Part shown: positions 26,864-40,500 of the stretch, in pieces
How positions within the stretch are numbered: the first letter of the stretch is position 1
Layout: every line of letters begins with the position of its first letter
Origin: Acanthornis magna
Lineage: Eukaryota; Chordata; Aves; Passeriformes; Acanthizidae
Length of the DNA: 64,000 nucleotides
Assembly: GCA_036785705.1 (NCBI GenBank)
Contig: JAWUZG010000135.1
Location: 992,001-1,056,000 of the forward strand
Direction of reading: 5' to 3'
The notes under the pieces: generated by a model
Told to the model about the DNA's origin: nothing
The model's input: only the letters and a program-made list of their open reading frames with translations
Database searches by the model: none
Position numbers and translations under genes: made by a program

Positions 26864-29800
26864 GTAAGATTCCTCATGGCTCTGTTCTTGTGGTTTTGTT
26901 GAGCGCTTTGCCTGATGTATTGCTCACAATCTTTTTCCTGTATATCTTTGCTTACAGTGTCATGTGTTTGTATATCCAATGATTTCTAGTCCCGAGAAGA
27001 CAGCTGGTTTTCATTTGTTTAAGTAGGATGATTTCAGAAAGTAATTTCCAGAAAAACTGTTCCAGAAAAAACTCTTCCAAAGAGTTTGGAAGACTGCTAT
27101 CAGCAAATGCTCTAGACAAGAAAAGAAATATTAGGAGAACATGCAAGCTCCAACATTTTTTTTCAGGTGCTTTTTCAGGTTGGAAGAGGAAAGCTGGGAC
27201 AGAGGGCACTCAAGGGCTCTCTCTTGACACTCCTTTCCTTCTACAAATGCTCTTATGCTATTCTTGCTTTTACTCTTGCCACAACCGTATCCTCAGTATA
27301 AAACTGAACAAAAAGAATTTTCAAATGAATCAAACTAGAAAGCCTTTTTGAAGTATTTTCCAAGATATCTTGTCCATGCCCTATCACTCAAAAATAGGTC
27401 TTAATTTCATCCTATATTATCACAGAGCTATGTCAAAAATATTTGTAGGAAGAAAATAGAAATTGTTGCCACCTGGAGCCAGGTAACTATTATTTCACAT
27501 TCCTCAGGTCTGTGGGAAATATATTGTAATTATTTTTTTACTTAATTTATCTATATTTTCCGTCAATTTCATTTAAGTTTATTAGTCTATATTAAATGTT
27601 TTTGAGGAGGAAGATCTCTTTGCTTTCTCTTCCGATCTTGTGAATGGAGCCATCCAAAAGCACTGCCATTTTCCTCTTAAAAAGACCAACCGAACAAAAC
27701 AACCCACTCACATTGTAAAACAGACTTAAAACTGTCCTAGCAAAAATCTCTTAAAGTGAAGAGTTTCTATCTTTTTACATGTTTAAGCTGGTGACTTAAG
27801 TTCACATACAGACTGATACATTTTACCTTTTGACACAGAAAGAAGGTAAAATGAATAGCGCCATAGATTAAAGTGCTCTGTGACCAGAGGTAGAGCCAAG
27901 ATCTTCAGTGACAACCTTTATAATATTGGGCAACAAACCACAACAACAGTTGCTATGTCAGGCCCATGAATATGTGTCTGAGTTATAGCACATCTTTAAC
28001 AGTTTGCTAGCTTTGATTTCAAGGTGTCAGGCAATGCTAAAGCCTCTGCATTTCAGTGTGACGTTGCAGTGATTAAACTTCTAGCCTGAATTTGGTTAGC
28101 TTCAGCTTCCATTGATGTGAATTCTTATGAGTTTGTCTGAGGAAAAAGCAAAGAGTATCTTCCACACTGAGTCTATGCACTAACTGCCTCCTTATCGCAT
28201 CTTAAATAAACTAAACAGGTTGTTTGATGTAGATGCTTCCAACATGAGTAGTCTCATTAAGATAATTGAAGCTTTCTGTGGGGAAACGATGCACACCTTG
28301 CTTGTGCATAAGCCAGTGCTTGCCTGCTGCTGACTGGAGAATATGTGTAATGTGTCCCATTTTGTTATGCATTTCCACGGATAAAGAATGCCCTCAAAGT
28401 TACAAGTGTGACTTAATGGTGTCCAAGACCTATAGAGATGAAAGGAGCTTCCTAGGAAAACAATTTTTCTCTAGATTTTCTGGTGCTGGAGCTATTAGCA
28501 GCTGTTTTCAGCAAAGTAGGAGATGATCATGCTGCAGTCTTTTGCCACTGTGAAGGTGTGAGACTGAAAGATGTGTGAAAGTTTTCTCCCTGGATGTTGA
28601 CCATGGTCGATATGTGGACCTCCTGTTTGATCTGCTTAATTTTCAGTTTCCTGGCTGTTTCCTTTGCAGTTTCCTAATTAATTTTGCAATATTCATCCCG
28701 ACCTTATTGACTGTGCTCCTAGTCTGTGCTGTGAAAACTCAGCTGAGGAGAAAAGGTAAAAAATAAGCCTTTTGCTATTCATATGCTTCACCCTCATAAC
28801 CATCTTATCCTAGAAACAAACTGGAGAAGTGGTCTTTTAGGCCTTCTTTAAGTCAGGTGCAATTTCTTCAGCAAATGTGATTTTTTCTTATGCAATCCTC
28901 ATCCTGTTCCTTCACTGCTGTGTGTTTCTAAAGCAAAATGGGCAATGCCCCCTCTGCTGTCCTAGCAGACACATCCTAGTGAGTTGCACTTGCTCCCATT
29001 AGCAGATCTACTGATGCCAGTGAGAACATGTTGCAAAAAGCAAATGTCTATTTAGCTATTGTTATCTACTTGTTTATAGTCATCATCTAATGCAGCTAAC
29101 CTTGAAGGATGGCTCTTGACATGACCTTTAGGGATATTATATTTGATCTGTGTCTAAGAAGCAGTTCAGATAGTTTTGGTTTGGCCTTGGTCTTGAAATA
29201 AGGAAAGAGATTCTTCTTTGGAAAAACAATGCCAATTTGTCAGTAAATACAACTGTTTGTATTGAAAGGACAGTAAGTCACAGTCAGATTTTTGAATCTG
29301 TTAAACAAAGTGTGCTGCTTTTGACCTTTTAGGGTGTAACTGATTTGGGGGTCACAGTGATTCGATGTCAATCATCTTTCATGTGTACCGTGGAATCTCT
29401 GGTAAATCTGTTTAATCTATACTGGCTTGAGAAGAAAGAGAAAACGATCTGCGGAAGCTGATGTGAAAGGTGCATGTGTTGGGAGTGAATGGTGCTCCTT
29501 CTCACTAACCAGTCAGCTTGAGGAAGACAAGTAGCTGTCCCTGTTTCTTGCAGGTCCTTTTAGTGACCCAAGTCCCTCCCTTTGGATGAGTGCACCTGTG
29601 CTTTGGGGCTGTATCACTTCCCTGCTGCCAGTCATCTGGAAGGGAGGAAATGCCTCTCCAGTGTTTTTTCACCCAAGTACACTGTTACTGCACACCACCT
29701 CAGCAAAAGCCAGCACTAACCTGTGCCTTCATCCATGTTTTCACTCAATTTGCTGCACAACATATAGGATAATGTACGTGGCATGGAAACTGGGGCACAT

Positions 29801-32800
29801 TTGGTGAAGTAAGGAGTCTGCAGACACTGCTGCGGTGGCAGGAGGCTCTGTACCTTTAGAAGATTGTACTCGGCTTAATCTGCATTTTCTCAGATCAGCT
29901 CTAAGTTTGTGAAACATTTTTGTTTATTGTATTTCCAAATGATATATTTAATTTCTATATACTCAGTGGAGTCTTGACTTGTATGAATGTTTATCCCACA
30001 GGCAGTGTTAAGTATCTTGCAAGCAGACCTGTCTGTGCTTTTCATGGTGTTCATTTATCTACATAGCCCACTCAAGGCTGTTTCAGCACAGGAAATGCTG
30101 AAAATGCACAGTGCTTCAACAGTGTATGAGCTGTTTATCTTCAGATGTACTTTTCAGGGTCTGGTTTGTGTGGTGCACTGAAGAAAACAGATCAAAGTGA
30201 CATATCCTGTAATTTCATTACCTTTGTCTTACAAATTTTGTTTGGGCCTGTTCTCAATAGAATAGCACTGGGACCAAAACAGATATATGAAAAATCTTTG
30301 AAGTTTGGAACGTATGGGAGGTAGAACAGACTTGTGACAGTAGACTCTGCTTGAAAGCTAAGCTGGTAATACTGAATGCATTATGGAAACTGTTCATGTT
30401 TAGAAGCATCGATAAAGAATCAGTTCCTAAAGAAAACCAAACTCTGTCTTAGATTTGCACAAATGCTCAGTTCCTGTGTTGGCAGTGAAGCATATTTATC
30501 CTAGAACCACTTTTTGATGTTCCTTAGTTCTTTACATCCTGTCTAGTTATTAGCAGCAAACCTCATGTAAAGCAGCTGAGAAATGTTGCCAGGCCAGAAA
30601 CTAAACTCTGTGTTATATCCTTTTGAATGTTTGACTAATAGACAAGGAAGATAGCTTCCAGCTAAGGCACAGAATGTCTTGTCTTTCTAAGCTGAAATTA
30701 TTAATTTTACTGAGTTCTCACAAAGCACAACAAAGTACACAATATAATAAGGAGTCCTGTAAAGAAGTTTTCTGTGCTTTTAATTCTCCTTGAAATCAGG
30801 AATGGGCATTAATGATCAAGTTTTCAACTGAGTCTGGGTTTTCTTGAAAGATCAGATCCTTAAATTTTTGGTGGGATTGTTATTCCCAAATTTTTTAATT
30901 TTTTACTTTGGTTTTTCTGAAAAACAAGCTAAATAGAAATCGTAAAATAGCTTATTATTTTATTTGTAAGTATTGAAATGGGTATTTGTAGTTTAAAAGT
31001 GCAGACTTATATTTTCAAATTCCTAAAGGCATGGTAATTTCTGTGTGCATCTCCTGAATACTTTTTCAGAGTAAGTCTAGACCAAACTGTAAAAACCATA
31101 AATGAAACTTCAATTTTGTATAGAGATAGGTGAACGAGTTACAGAAAAGAACACATGGAAGTTTTCCATTTCTAATACCCTTCAGAAATAACTCTTCATG
31201 GATCAATATTTGGTCTGGTACAAAATGTGTGATGCTGTTGATTAATCCAGCCAGGTTTGCTTAAACTGAATAGCCTAAAGTCATTCTTAAAGCTCAGAGA
31301 AAATGTGACTAAAAATGAGAAATGAAATAAAACAAGAATTTGAAAGTATTCCTTCACTAGTAATTATTAAGTCCTCTGTTTGGATCTAGGTAAAAATTTA
31401 TATTCAGCTCTGCCTGATTCATTGCAGTGAGAGCTCTGTATGTCCAGAAAAACCCTGAAATGTTCAATTGATGAGCAGTGTTGGCCAGAATATAGTTTGC
31501 CATGCATGTTGCTTTTAAATTTAGGAAAAGTAAACATTTTTGTTTTGAATATTTTAAACCTGAAAATAGATGTAACATGGGAAATGTGATCCTTATTCTG
31601 ATCCTATTTCAGATTATGTTAAAATTAGCTTTAATACCATGCTTTAGCTGGTGGTATGTTTTGAAAAGAACAGTTTATGACAAGTATGTTTTCCTATTTT
31701 GGTGTTTCTGAACATAGTTATATGACTTATGGCAATCAGGGAATTCGATGTTATATACTTTCAAATAAGGAAACTAAATTTTATATATTCTTACTAATTG
31801 TGGGGAATTCCCTCTCCACGTACCACAGGAAAATCTAGTTGAGTTGATGGTTATAGCTGTGGAAAGAAATATTCATGGAAATATTAGTGAAAAATATGGA
31901 AAGGTGGTGCTTCACTTAGGATTTAGAGAGATCTATAGTCTTTTCCTTGGTGCTTTCAGGCCGTAACTTGCAAGTCTTACTTGACTGAGTCCCTGGTTCT
32001 CTCTTCAGGAGCTGAATGAGGAGCCAGAAGATGGCTCCTCAGTTCTCATCTCAGCTGGCCAAACTTCTCAGGGCCACATCCCAGGCTGCATCAGACTCAT
32101 TATTCTTGATCACTTGTACCTCATGTCCCCACGTGGAGGGAGGGGAGTACTTCTCACCCATGTGGGACTGCTGGGAAGGTCAATGCTTTGTGAGACTGTG
32201 GTGCCCTTGAATATCAGAGGAACCAAGGAAGTAACAAAGACTGATCTTTTATTACATAGATCTTGATGTCCATTCCTCGTGATTTTTTTTCCTACACATC
32301 TTTGCTATATTCTTGATATGTTCCCTGTGCCTGCTTCTGAAGACTGCATGCTGGAAAGAAGTGACACTGCTGCTTGGCTTTAGGGGCTCGCCTTTTCCTG
32401 CACGACTGTGCAGGCGCCCAGGATGATGCTATGATCAACATCACAGCACCAGCTTCCTTTCTCAACTCTTAGTTGCTTCAGAAATTTATAAGATGCGGGA
32501 GGCCACCTTAAAGTCATAAATAGCTATGCACTGACGCTGTTTTCATGTCATCAAAAGTCTTTTTGAGCACACTTGCATGGGTGAGCATGGTCAGTACCCA
32601 CACCCACATCTTAATTTTTAGTGGCATACATGCATGTAAAAGTCCACCAGCATGGACCTGTGTTTGTATCCCATAAAGTTCTGTGCTTGTCACCTGCACA
32701 GCAAAAAATGTGCATATGATTTTTTTCCCAGATGTACAGATTTTAGTTTGCTTTGCAAATTCTGTGTTTCTATCTAAGCTTTTAGTTATAGTTTGATTTT

Positions 32801-34374
32801 GATCTCCTAGGCTGCTCCACTGCAGTGAGATTTTGATGTCTGGAATGTGACATTTCCATGCATCTCAATTTCAGAAAGAACTGGCTAAATGTATACACTC
32901 TGTAGGTATGGAGACTACTTAAATATTCCTTAAGTCCTCTGGGGTCTGAGTTTTGGCAGCAGTTTTGTCCTCTGACAGTAAAGCCTGAGAAAAGGAAAAC
33001 AGAGATGAGGAAATAAACTTGAAGGAGCTCCTTGTGAACGCTGACATTAGCTCAGTAAGGCTGATCTCCATCAGCCCCGTCTATACTCAGTGGAGGAGAT
33101 GGCATTTGTCCTCCACAGAGGGAGTCAGAACAGTCAGATTAGGCTTTGCTGGTGGATATTTTTTTCTCCATTGACTGGAGACTATTTCAACACATTATCT
33201 ACACCTGATTAAATTAACCTTGATGAGTATTCTTTCTGATGGACTAATCTAAGAACTGAGTTCCAGTCATTAGGAAAGCTGATATGCGAATGGGATCTCT
33301 GTATCTTGGGCAACTTACCCTAAAGATCGGCAAATTAAGCAGCATTATGAAGTTCTTTGTAGATCATTTTGCATTAGGGCTGTGTAATTCTGAGTGGACT
33401 TTGATCTGTATTACCGTTGACAGGACAGTTTAATGAACACAGGGGAAAAGAGAAATGAGCATTAAGAATAGGGGGGAGGAAGGAAAACAGTCTTATTTGA
33501 AACACTGGAGTTCTGACATGAAATCTTCAGTTTCTATTTTTTCCTCATTAAAACAGAGATGCATGTAATTTTCATTTACTGAGTGAAAAGGGAAATGTGG
33601 AGAAAGCAATCTTGTAAATGAAGGAGATGTTCATGGCAGGAAAACTAGCTAACCCTCACAGCTGGAATGTCTTCAGATGGCAGTGGTTCAATATCTGAAA
33701 GTACTGACCTTGTGTGGCCTTGTGGATTGCAAGAGAATTTCAGGAAATAACCTGAGCTAGAATGCTGGGTACTAATGGAACATTAGATACAAAAAGTTAG
33801 GCTCAGGCAATGTTATGATTGCAAGCAGAAAAACAAATTGGAGAACAAACTCATTCACAGTATACTTACTATACTCTAATTACATCATTGAGTACTGCTG
33901 ATGATGTTTGGGTTCTTTCTTACAATTTGAATGGGTGGTTCCATGCGGAAGAAATATTTATATCTATGTTTTATTCTTGTGACAATTTATCAGTTACATA
34001 TAGCATCGCAGGAAAATGAAAATGGGACTGACTCACTAGCTTTCATTTCGCTGTAAAGAAACTGAAGTTGTGTTCTTTTGCTTGATGCGGTGTTGTAATA
34101 CTCTTTCATGTAGAGAACAGCTTCTGTTATGCAAGATGGCATACCTTTCTGAGGGTGTTAAGGGAACCACATTCCTAGGGTATTCCCTAGAGGCGCTCTG
34201 TTGTCGAAAATGCATAGTCTTGTTGGGAAGCCCATCTCTTTTGGAAAAATGAGAGCACCACATTCCTGCACTATCACTTCTGTGAAGCTGGTGCATCACA
34301 ATGAGAAAGTGCACTTTGATACTTGTGCAGTAACAAAATTTGTGTCAGCTCCTGTAATATAATACATAAATTGG
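26864..34374. other. AT-rich non-coding DNA, no gene seen
   Basis: This unique-looking interval lies between two solo LTRs. An exon-like hydrophobic segment at 28,670-28,755 is discussed as an observation only. Short frames elsewhere (28,266-28,526, 29,586-29,807, 31,357-31,711) have no recognisable product. A 9-bp perfect inverted repeat with a 5-base loop lies at 32,018-32,040. Confidence 0.55.
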
Positions 34375-34821
34375 TGTATTTGGTTTGTGTGGCCAGGTTA
34401 TTACAGAGTGGGCTACAGGGGTGGCTTCTGTGAAGTCTTCCCCATGTCCAGCAGAGTCAGTTGGCTCCAAGATGGAGCCACGAGCAGGCCAAGGCCGAAG
34501 CCATCAGAGACAGTGATAGCACCTCTGGGATACCAGAGTCGAGAAGTGGGAGATAAAAAGCTGTGTGACTTCAGCCAGAGGGAAGTGTGAGAATAGCCCC
34601 ATTTCTCATTGTCCTAGTCTGATGTGAGTGGTAATAAATTGTACTAATTTCCCTGTGACTCACCTGTTTTGCCCGTGACAGTAACTGGTCAGTGACTATC
34701 CCTGTCCCTATCTTTCCCCTCCACGAGCCTTTCATTATATTTTCTGTCCCCTGTCCAGCTGGGGAGGCGAATGGTAGAGTGGTGGGCACCCAGTGTACAG
34801 CCAATGTCAACCCACCATGAC
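34375..34821 (+). mobile_element. Solo LTR, short member of the same family as the LTR at 59,173
   Basis: It begins around TGTATTTGGTTTGTGTGGCC. It then carries U3 blocks GGCTACAGGGGTGGCTTCTG, 'CCCATGTCCAGCAGAGTCAG' and 'GGCCAAGGCCGAAGCCATCA', then an AATAAA signal at 34,633-34,638. It closes with 'TTCATTATATTTTCTGTCCC' and GTCAACCCACCA. These match an avian LTR family I recognise. The copy at 59,173 shares the same U3 blocks and the same style of 3' end but has about 950 bp more in the middle, so this one is internally deleted or a short subfamily. The 3' terminus is mutated (CACCATGA where the other copy ends CACGACA). No target-site duplication is evident, and boundaries are uncertain by about 10 bp. 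Confidence 0.82.
34633..34638 (+). promoter_or_regulatory. LTR polyadenylation signal AATAAA
   Basis: A canonical AATAAA sits in the plus-sense LTR about 180 bp before its 3' end, in the expected region for R/U5. It sets the orientation of the LTR. Confidence 0.55.
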
Positions 34822-36781
34822 TATCAATTTGACATCTGGTGACAGCAAGACAGGTTGAAAGAGCACTGCCAATCTTCCCTGGGAGTGCTTATGCGATATT
34901 GTCTCCTACAACAGGTAAAACTGTGTCTGCCTCATGAGGATCATATTTCTTTCCTATCCTCAAAGAGGCAGGGTCACAGGAAACATTAAAACGGACTTGA
35001 GATAAAATATTTAGATTGGTATAAGAAATAAATATTAACTGTTGTCAGTTTGGGAGTTAAAATTACTCAGTATTGATTAGGAGTGTTCACATTTAAAAGT
35101 GCTTTGAAGTTTGTATGATGCAGAAATATCAGAAATATGTTTAATCAAAAGAGGGAAATCTTTTTCCTGCTCTTTGAGTGTGTTTGTATGTGTTTAAAAG
35201 AGGATGTTTGCAATTCGGTGTCCTTAAGACTTAGTGAGGCACGTGCAGAGCACTCTGATACTGTTTCAGCTGCGCCCTGAACTATGTGCTTGTGTTTCTG
35301 CTGAGATTACAGTACGAGCATTCAACACTTTGCAGAATAAAGATTTATTTTTTTAGATGTTTGTGTAGTAGTTTAGCCAATTTGTACTGCTGGGGAGGAT
35401 AGAGGGGGTTGTTTGTGGTTCATAGTCTTTATGTGAGATCCCCTTGAGGTCATGTGAATACGATCCATTGGCTCTGATAAGGAATGAGATCAGTGGGATT
35501 TAACCTCTGTCATGCTTCTCTTCTACTACTAAACATCTATGTTCTACCAGTTCCACAATATTCATGTGACTGAATACCCATTTTAAGCAATGACTTCATC
35601 TATTTTGATTAAAAATTAGAAAGACAGGAAATGAGATGAGAGACACAGATCTCAGCTCTCACTTTGAGGAGAATGTTTCTTGTTTAAGAAAGGACTGCTT
35701 TCTGGTTTAAAATATTATGACAAGACAGCTGATTCAGTAGGGATAACTATATTAGCAGATTTACATAATCAAATGTAGTTCTCTCCCCCTTTCACTCAAA
35801 AAAGTCACAGATGCTGATGAAGACATTTTAAAAAAACCCCTTAAAGCAGAAATGCTTTAAAACTTTTTTTAATATCAGTTCAGCTCACACCATTAATCCC
35901 TCATAATTCATAAGATCATGGTAAGTAAACAAGTAAATATTTAGTAAGTATTTAAAATTACTTCCTGTGTAAATTTCATGTTAATAAATTGAAAATATAT
36001 TTCAATTAAGGGATTAACAACATTTAGTCTTTGTAAGAATGGTTTATTGGATGGCACTGGTAAAAGTACAAAACACTTCAGGATGGAAACGGTGACATAC
36101 AGAAAACATCTTAAGCTTTTATTTTTGCATTCTAATTAATTCTACAATAGCATCAAAAGGCTTGAATTTACGGTAGTGCCACCCTGTAGAACTGCCTAAA
36201 CACATTATGTGAAATGGTCTCTGCCTCAAATATATAATGGTAACAGCTAAGGCAACCAGGAAAAAAACCACAGTGAGGTGCAGAAAGGTGCTGAAGGAAA
36301 TCCAAGAACACTGGGAAGTGAATCCGGGTTTTATAACACGGATTCAATGCTCAGTCCATTACCATATTGCAGCCACTCTGATTCCTATTTCTTATGGGAC
36401 TTCTGTGTTTATGGCAGGAATTTTGATGTTAGCTGGAAATAAAATGAAGTGCTTGGAGTCTAATTGTAGAAAAGCTTTAAAATAATTTGATTGCTTCACT
36501 GTGGACAATTCAAAACTTAAGGCAGGCACAGCAGTTCAGCTGAGGTGCTAACACTTAAGCTTAGCCCATGGTAATTTTCTCAAACATGTATCGCCTCAAT
36601 ATATATTCGGTTCTGTCAGAGACAGCTGCATATAAAAAGCATTATTGCAGTAAAATTTCCTGAAATTATATAACTATATAGGTGTTTGAAGCCAAGATAT
36701 ACTGTTTGTATTATTTTGGTGAGTATATGTAAGTTCTTACTAATCAGATCATTGACTTTTTCTCAACCATGTCCAGTGCAC

Positions 36782-36815
36782 CATAAAAGGAATACGTGCA
36801 TTTATTCCTTTTATG
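36782..36815. repeat. Perfect 13-bp inverted repeat, 8-base loop
   Basis: CATAAAAGGAATA (36,782-36,794) is followed after eight bases by its exact reverse complement (36,803-36,815). Pairing stops immediately outside both arms. A short hairpin of this kind can arise by template switching; nothing flanking suggests a transposon. Confidence 0.9.
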
Positions 36816-37501
36816 ATCTGTTTAAATAGTATCTGCAAAGTTTCTAGTTTTCATTTATCTCACTTTGATTTGATGTAATTGTAATTGGATGAATGATTTG
36901 AAAGCATTTACATTGCCCATGCCCTACTTCAAGCAGATCTCATTCAAAATCAGGTCTGTGTTTCTTTTCATCAGACACATTACATTGAGATATGCAGATT
37001 CTTCAGAATCAGAATATTAATAGGAAGGTGTGTATTTCATTTTTTATTCTATTGAGAGTATTTATTTCTGAATTTTGTATTATCATTTACATAATGTAAA
37101 AACAAAATTATACTGTTTTTATAGCATAATAGATAGACCAATTAAAAGTTGAAATGAAAATTTTGATAGTGCTAAAAATGAATCCATAAAGCAATGTTGA
37201 GATCTCCAACCTGTCTTAATTTCTTAAGAAAGAACAAAAAGAAAAGATAGAAAAAGAAGTATTTCACAGTATTCTATGTGGTTAGAACAGTTCAGTTTTC
37301 ATATGCCAGCATTTAGAGTGATGAATTCAGAATTTGTCTACCATAAATAATGGCTTAAAAATTCAAATGCACGTTGCATTTCCTAGAATATTTGCAGATA
37401 CAGATATATGATATTTGCACTTAAGATATATGAATAAAGCTTAAAATATAACTGCATATTTAGCATCAGTTTTATTCTTCATTTACTCTTCTGAATTTCA
37501 G

Positions 37502-37548
37502 GAAAAAGAGGTCGCAAGCCTTTAACCAATGTGTTCAATAAGGTTCAG
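37502..37548 (+). CDS. Possible 47-nt exon encoding an AT-hook-like peptide
   Basis: A pyrimidine-rich stretch ending CTTCTGAATTTCAG (a good splice acceptor) precedes the segment. GTTCAG followed by GTAAAAGA (a fair donor) ends it. In the frame with one leading base borrowed from the previous exon, it reads KRGRKPLTNVFNKVQ. The core K-R-G-R-K-P resembles an AT-hook, the short minor-groove DNA-binding motif of chromatin proteins. The same frame runs on to a stop 22 bases past the donor (TGA at 37,568-37,570), so a read-through end is also possible. I do not recognise the parent gene and found no neighbouring exon of it in the window. It may be a small exon between very large introns, or a chance combination of splice-like signals. 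Confidence 0.3.
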
Positions 37549-40500
37549 GTAAAAGAAGCTAGAATGTGAGTAATGACATTATTTTTCTTAGAGCTGCATA
37601 CTTCTGGTATTTGGCTTCTTCAGTAATGGCTACAACAACCCCTTAATTCTGTATTTCTTAGATGTTTAAACAGTTCTGCTTATTATATGAGGCTACTGAG
37701 TACCCAGTGCTGTGGCCCCCGCTGTCACTGTTAGCAGTCAGGTTACACCAGGGCTACTGACAATCATGAGGCTTGCAAGGTACTTATCAGTTCCATGCCA
37801 CATGTGCAGGAAAAGGCTGAAGAATGAATCATAACCTGAATCTGTGCCCACTTTGCCAAAACAAGTTGTTGTAGCCAGTGGGAAGCCTCTTTTGGATGTT
37901 AAGTGACTTGTGCATTGCAAATGTTTTCCAGGACATAGAAGGAGGGAATTGGGTTATAGATGGTGATGGACTTGCACAGAGTGGGTCTGGCTCCTGACCT
38001 CTATACTGAAAAGGCAGGGCCATAGCAAGGCTCATTTTCTCTTCTACTGTACTTCATCATTCAGTCAAAGCCTATTCCTGGGTCCTCCAAGTCTTCATTA
38101 GGTTTGGACAGCAGTCAAAGCTGAGCAAAAGTAGGGTTCCAGCACACATCTATAGGCCCAGCACTATACCTAAATTACCTATGTTTAATACCTTGTTTTT
38201 AAATGATGTTGTATTGCTTCTTGCTATTGCACATATGTGACATATTTTTCTTAACATAACTTTGCAGTCTGTGGTTTACTATGAAAAATATTGAAATTGC
38301 CTGCTATCTAAATTATCTATCAAAATAACAACCTAAAACCAAGCTGAGCTTATTTTCCCAAACCTAAATAATAGAACTCCTAAAACCCTTCAAAACTATA
38401 TATGCAGTATTTCAGAATCAGCTTGTAGAATGACTCCTGTGTCTGGACTATTACAGTTTCTAACATGCTGCTCTTGAAGATGCCGCAAAAAATTAAGTAC
38501 TGATTTAGATTTTCTTGTTGTTATTCATGAATATGTGAGCCTGTAGTTGAAAGATGTTACAGTTAATCTCTGGATTTAGTCCTTTGCAGAAATAAAAAGT
38601 AGAAGGGACTCAGCATTATTAGGCTTGCTTATGCCAGATGACAAGTACTTGAGTGCTCCTGCACAGAAATAGGCTGCCAGATATGCTTTTAGATCTTCCT
38701 TTTCTAAAGAATTGAGTGGACAGTGAATAAATATTTGAGGCAGCTCCTCTTTCTGTGTTTCAAAACATTCAGCAGAATAAAAGCATACTACTGGAAAATC
38801 TTTAGCCTCTTTAAATTCTAGATTAGATGCAACATTAGTAAGACTTTTTATTTAAACAAAGCAAGACAGATGCTATGTTATCTGGCAAGCAAGTTGCATT
38901 GAGCCTTTCTTACAGTATTTTTTAAAAATAAAGTATGGGTGTGGAATTCCCATACTGGTCCCTCCCTTGTTCCTCATGTCTCCTTCCTCCCCCCAGAGTA
39001 ATGCAATAACATGCACTACTAAAGTTCGATAAAGTCTCCTAAATCCTGATCTTTAGTACTGGAAAAGGTAGGCTTATAATACACCAAATTCTAGACTGTC
39101 TTCAGTTACCTGGCACTGTATTTACCCAAGCTCACTTGACATGTCATTTGTATTTATTTTAAATACTTGTCTAATCTCTCTGCATTTGGAATCTCATGCT
39201 TTTCTCTGGAAACTTAGAATTCGGAAGAAAACTTGTGGCTTCATTATGTTGTGTTATTTTTAATAATATTTGTTCTTTCAACTAGGATCTCAAACTACCT
39301 CTTATACTGTCCTAATCTTTTGGCATATGTTATTGCTCTTTAAAATGAATCAGTTGGAATTTCTCCAAATAAATCTTCTCTCAGCTTCAGCTGGGGAAAG
39401 GAAGCATAGATGATGAATTACCCATTTCCGTTGTATCGATGAGAAATTAGCAATTTCAGAGCTGAGCTCCTTCTTGAGCTCCTCCAAGGTGTGAGGCAGA
39501 GTCTGGAACACCATCTGGTCAAAAGGTGTTCTCTTCTAGGGATAATAAATCTTTGGACTATTGGTATTTGGATTATTGCATCCTGATGTAATCAGTGCTG
39601 TTTGGGTAGTGTTTCATGTCATATCTTCCTCCAATTTTTGCTTTCTGAAACTGTGTCTTAATTATGATCCATGTTCTGAGACTGCTGAGTTACAGTCACA
39701 CATTCATGCTGAAGTCACAGAAGAGCTCATATCAGTTGGGCGTTAACCCCATTTTGTCACCCAAAGAGCTTCAAGAGAAACAGAGATTTTGAGGCTGCTG
39801 GTCACACTGCACCGATAACAAGTACACAATTCCCTGCACTACATGTGACTTTTGTAGGAAAGACAGGGGAAGAATTTGGTGTAAAATATTTTCACATTCT
39901 GAAGTTGACCTTCCTTATTTTTGTCATTGCCAATTGTATCTGTAGGCATACTACAGACATACCGCTTTCAAACTCTTCACTTGAGTTTAGAACTATTAAT
40001 TTAATGAACTTAGGGTCCAAATATATTGTTTGGATATGTAATGAAACATTTCATTCATGTTTCAGCTTTTTTTTCAGTCAGACCTTTCTGGCTATTATGT
40101 GCGATGAGAAGTATAAAACTGCAGTTTACAAAAAGATAGACTTCCAAATTTTGGACGTACTGAGATACTCATCTCTGCTAAAAGAAAATAAGTTTTGAGA
40201 AATTAGAGGGGAAAATATTTACCCAAGATGCACATCATAAATTCTACCACCTCAAATCATTGGATTTGTGGTGTTATTTCTCACAAAGTGTGGTGGATCT
40301 GCCTGTATAAGGCTAAGCTGTGCCACAATAACTCAACCCTATTAGAGAAAAAAAGACGAAGAGAAGATCATCACATTTTTATGACTGTCATGGACCTTAT
40401 TTTTCAAGGGCTAAAGTCAAAAGCATTGTTGCGTAACCGTTGCAGAGCTTTTTTTCAGAACTGACATTAAAGTTTACAAAGATGAGGATGAGCTGAGCTT

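Noticed and set aside
26308..27000. Overlapping plus- and minus-strand frames of 70-122 codons
   Set aside because: They fall on the solo LTR at 26,316-26,863 and its flank. LTRs of this type do not encode these peptides.
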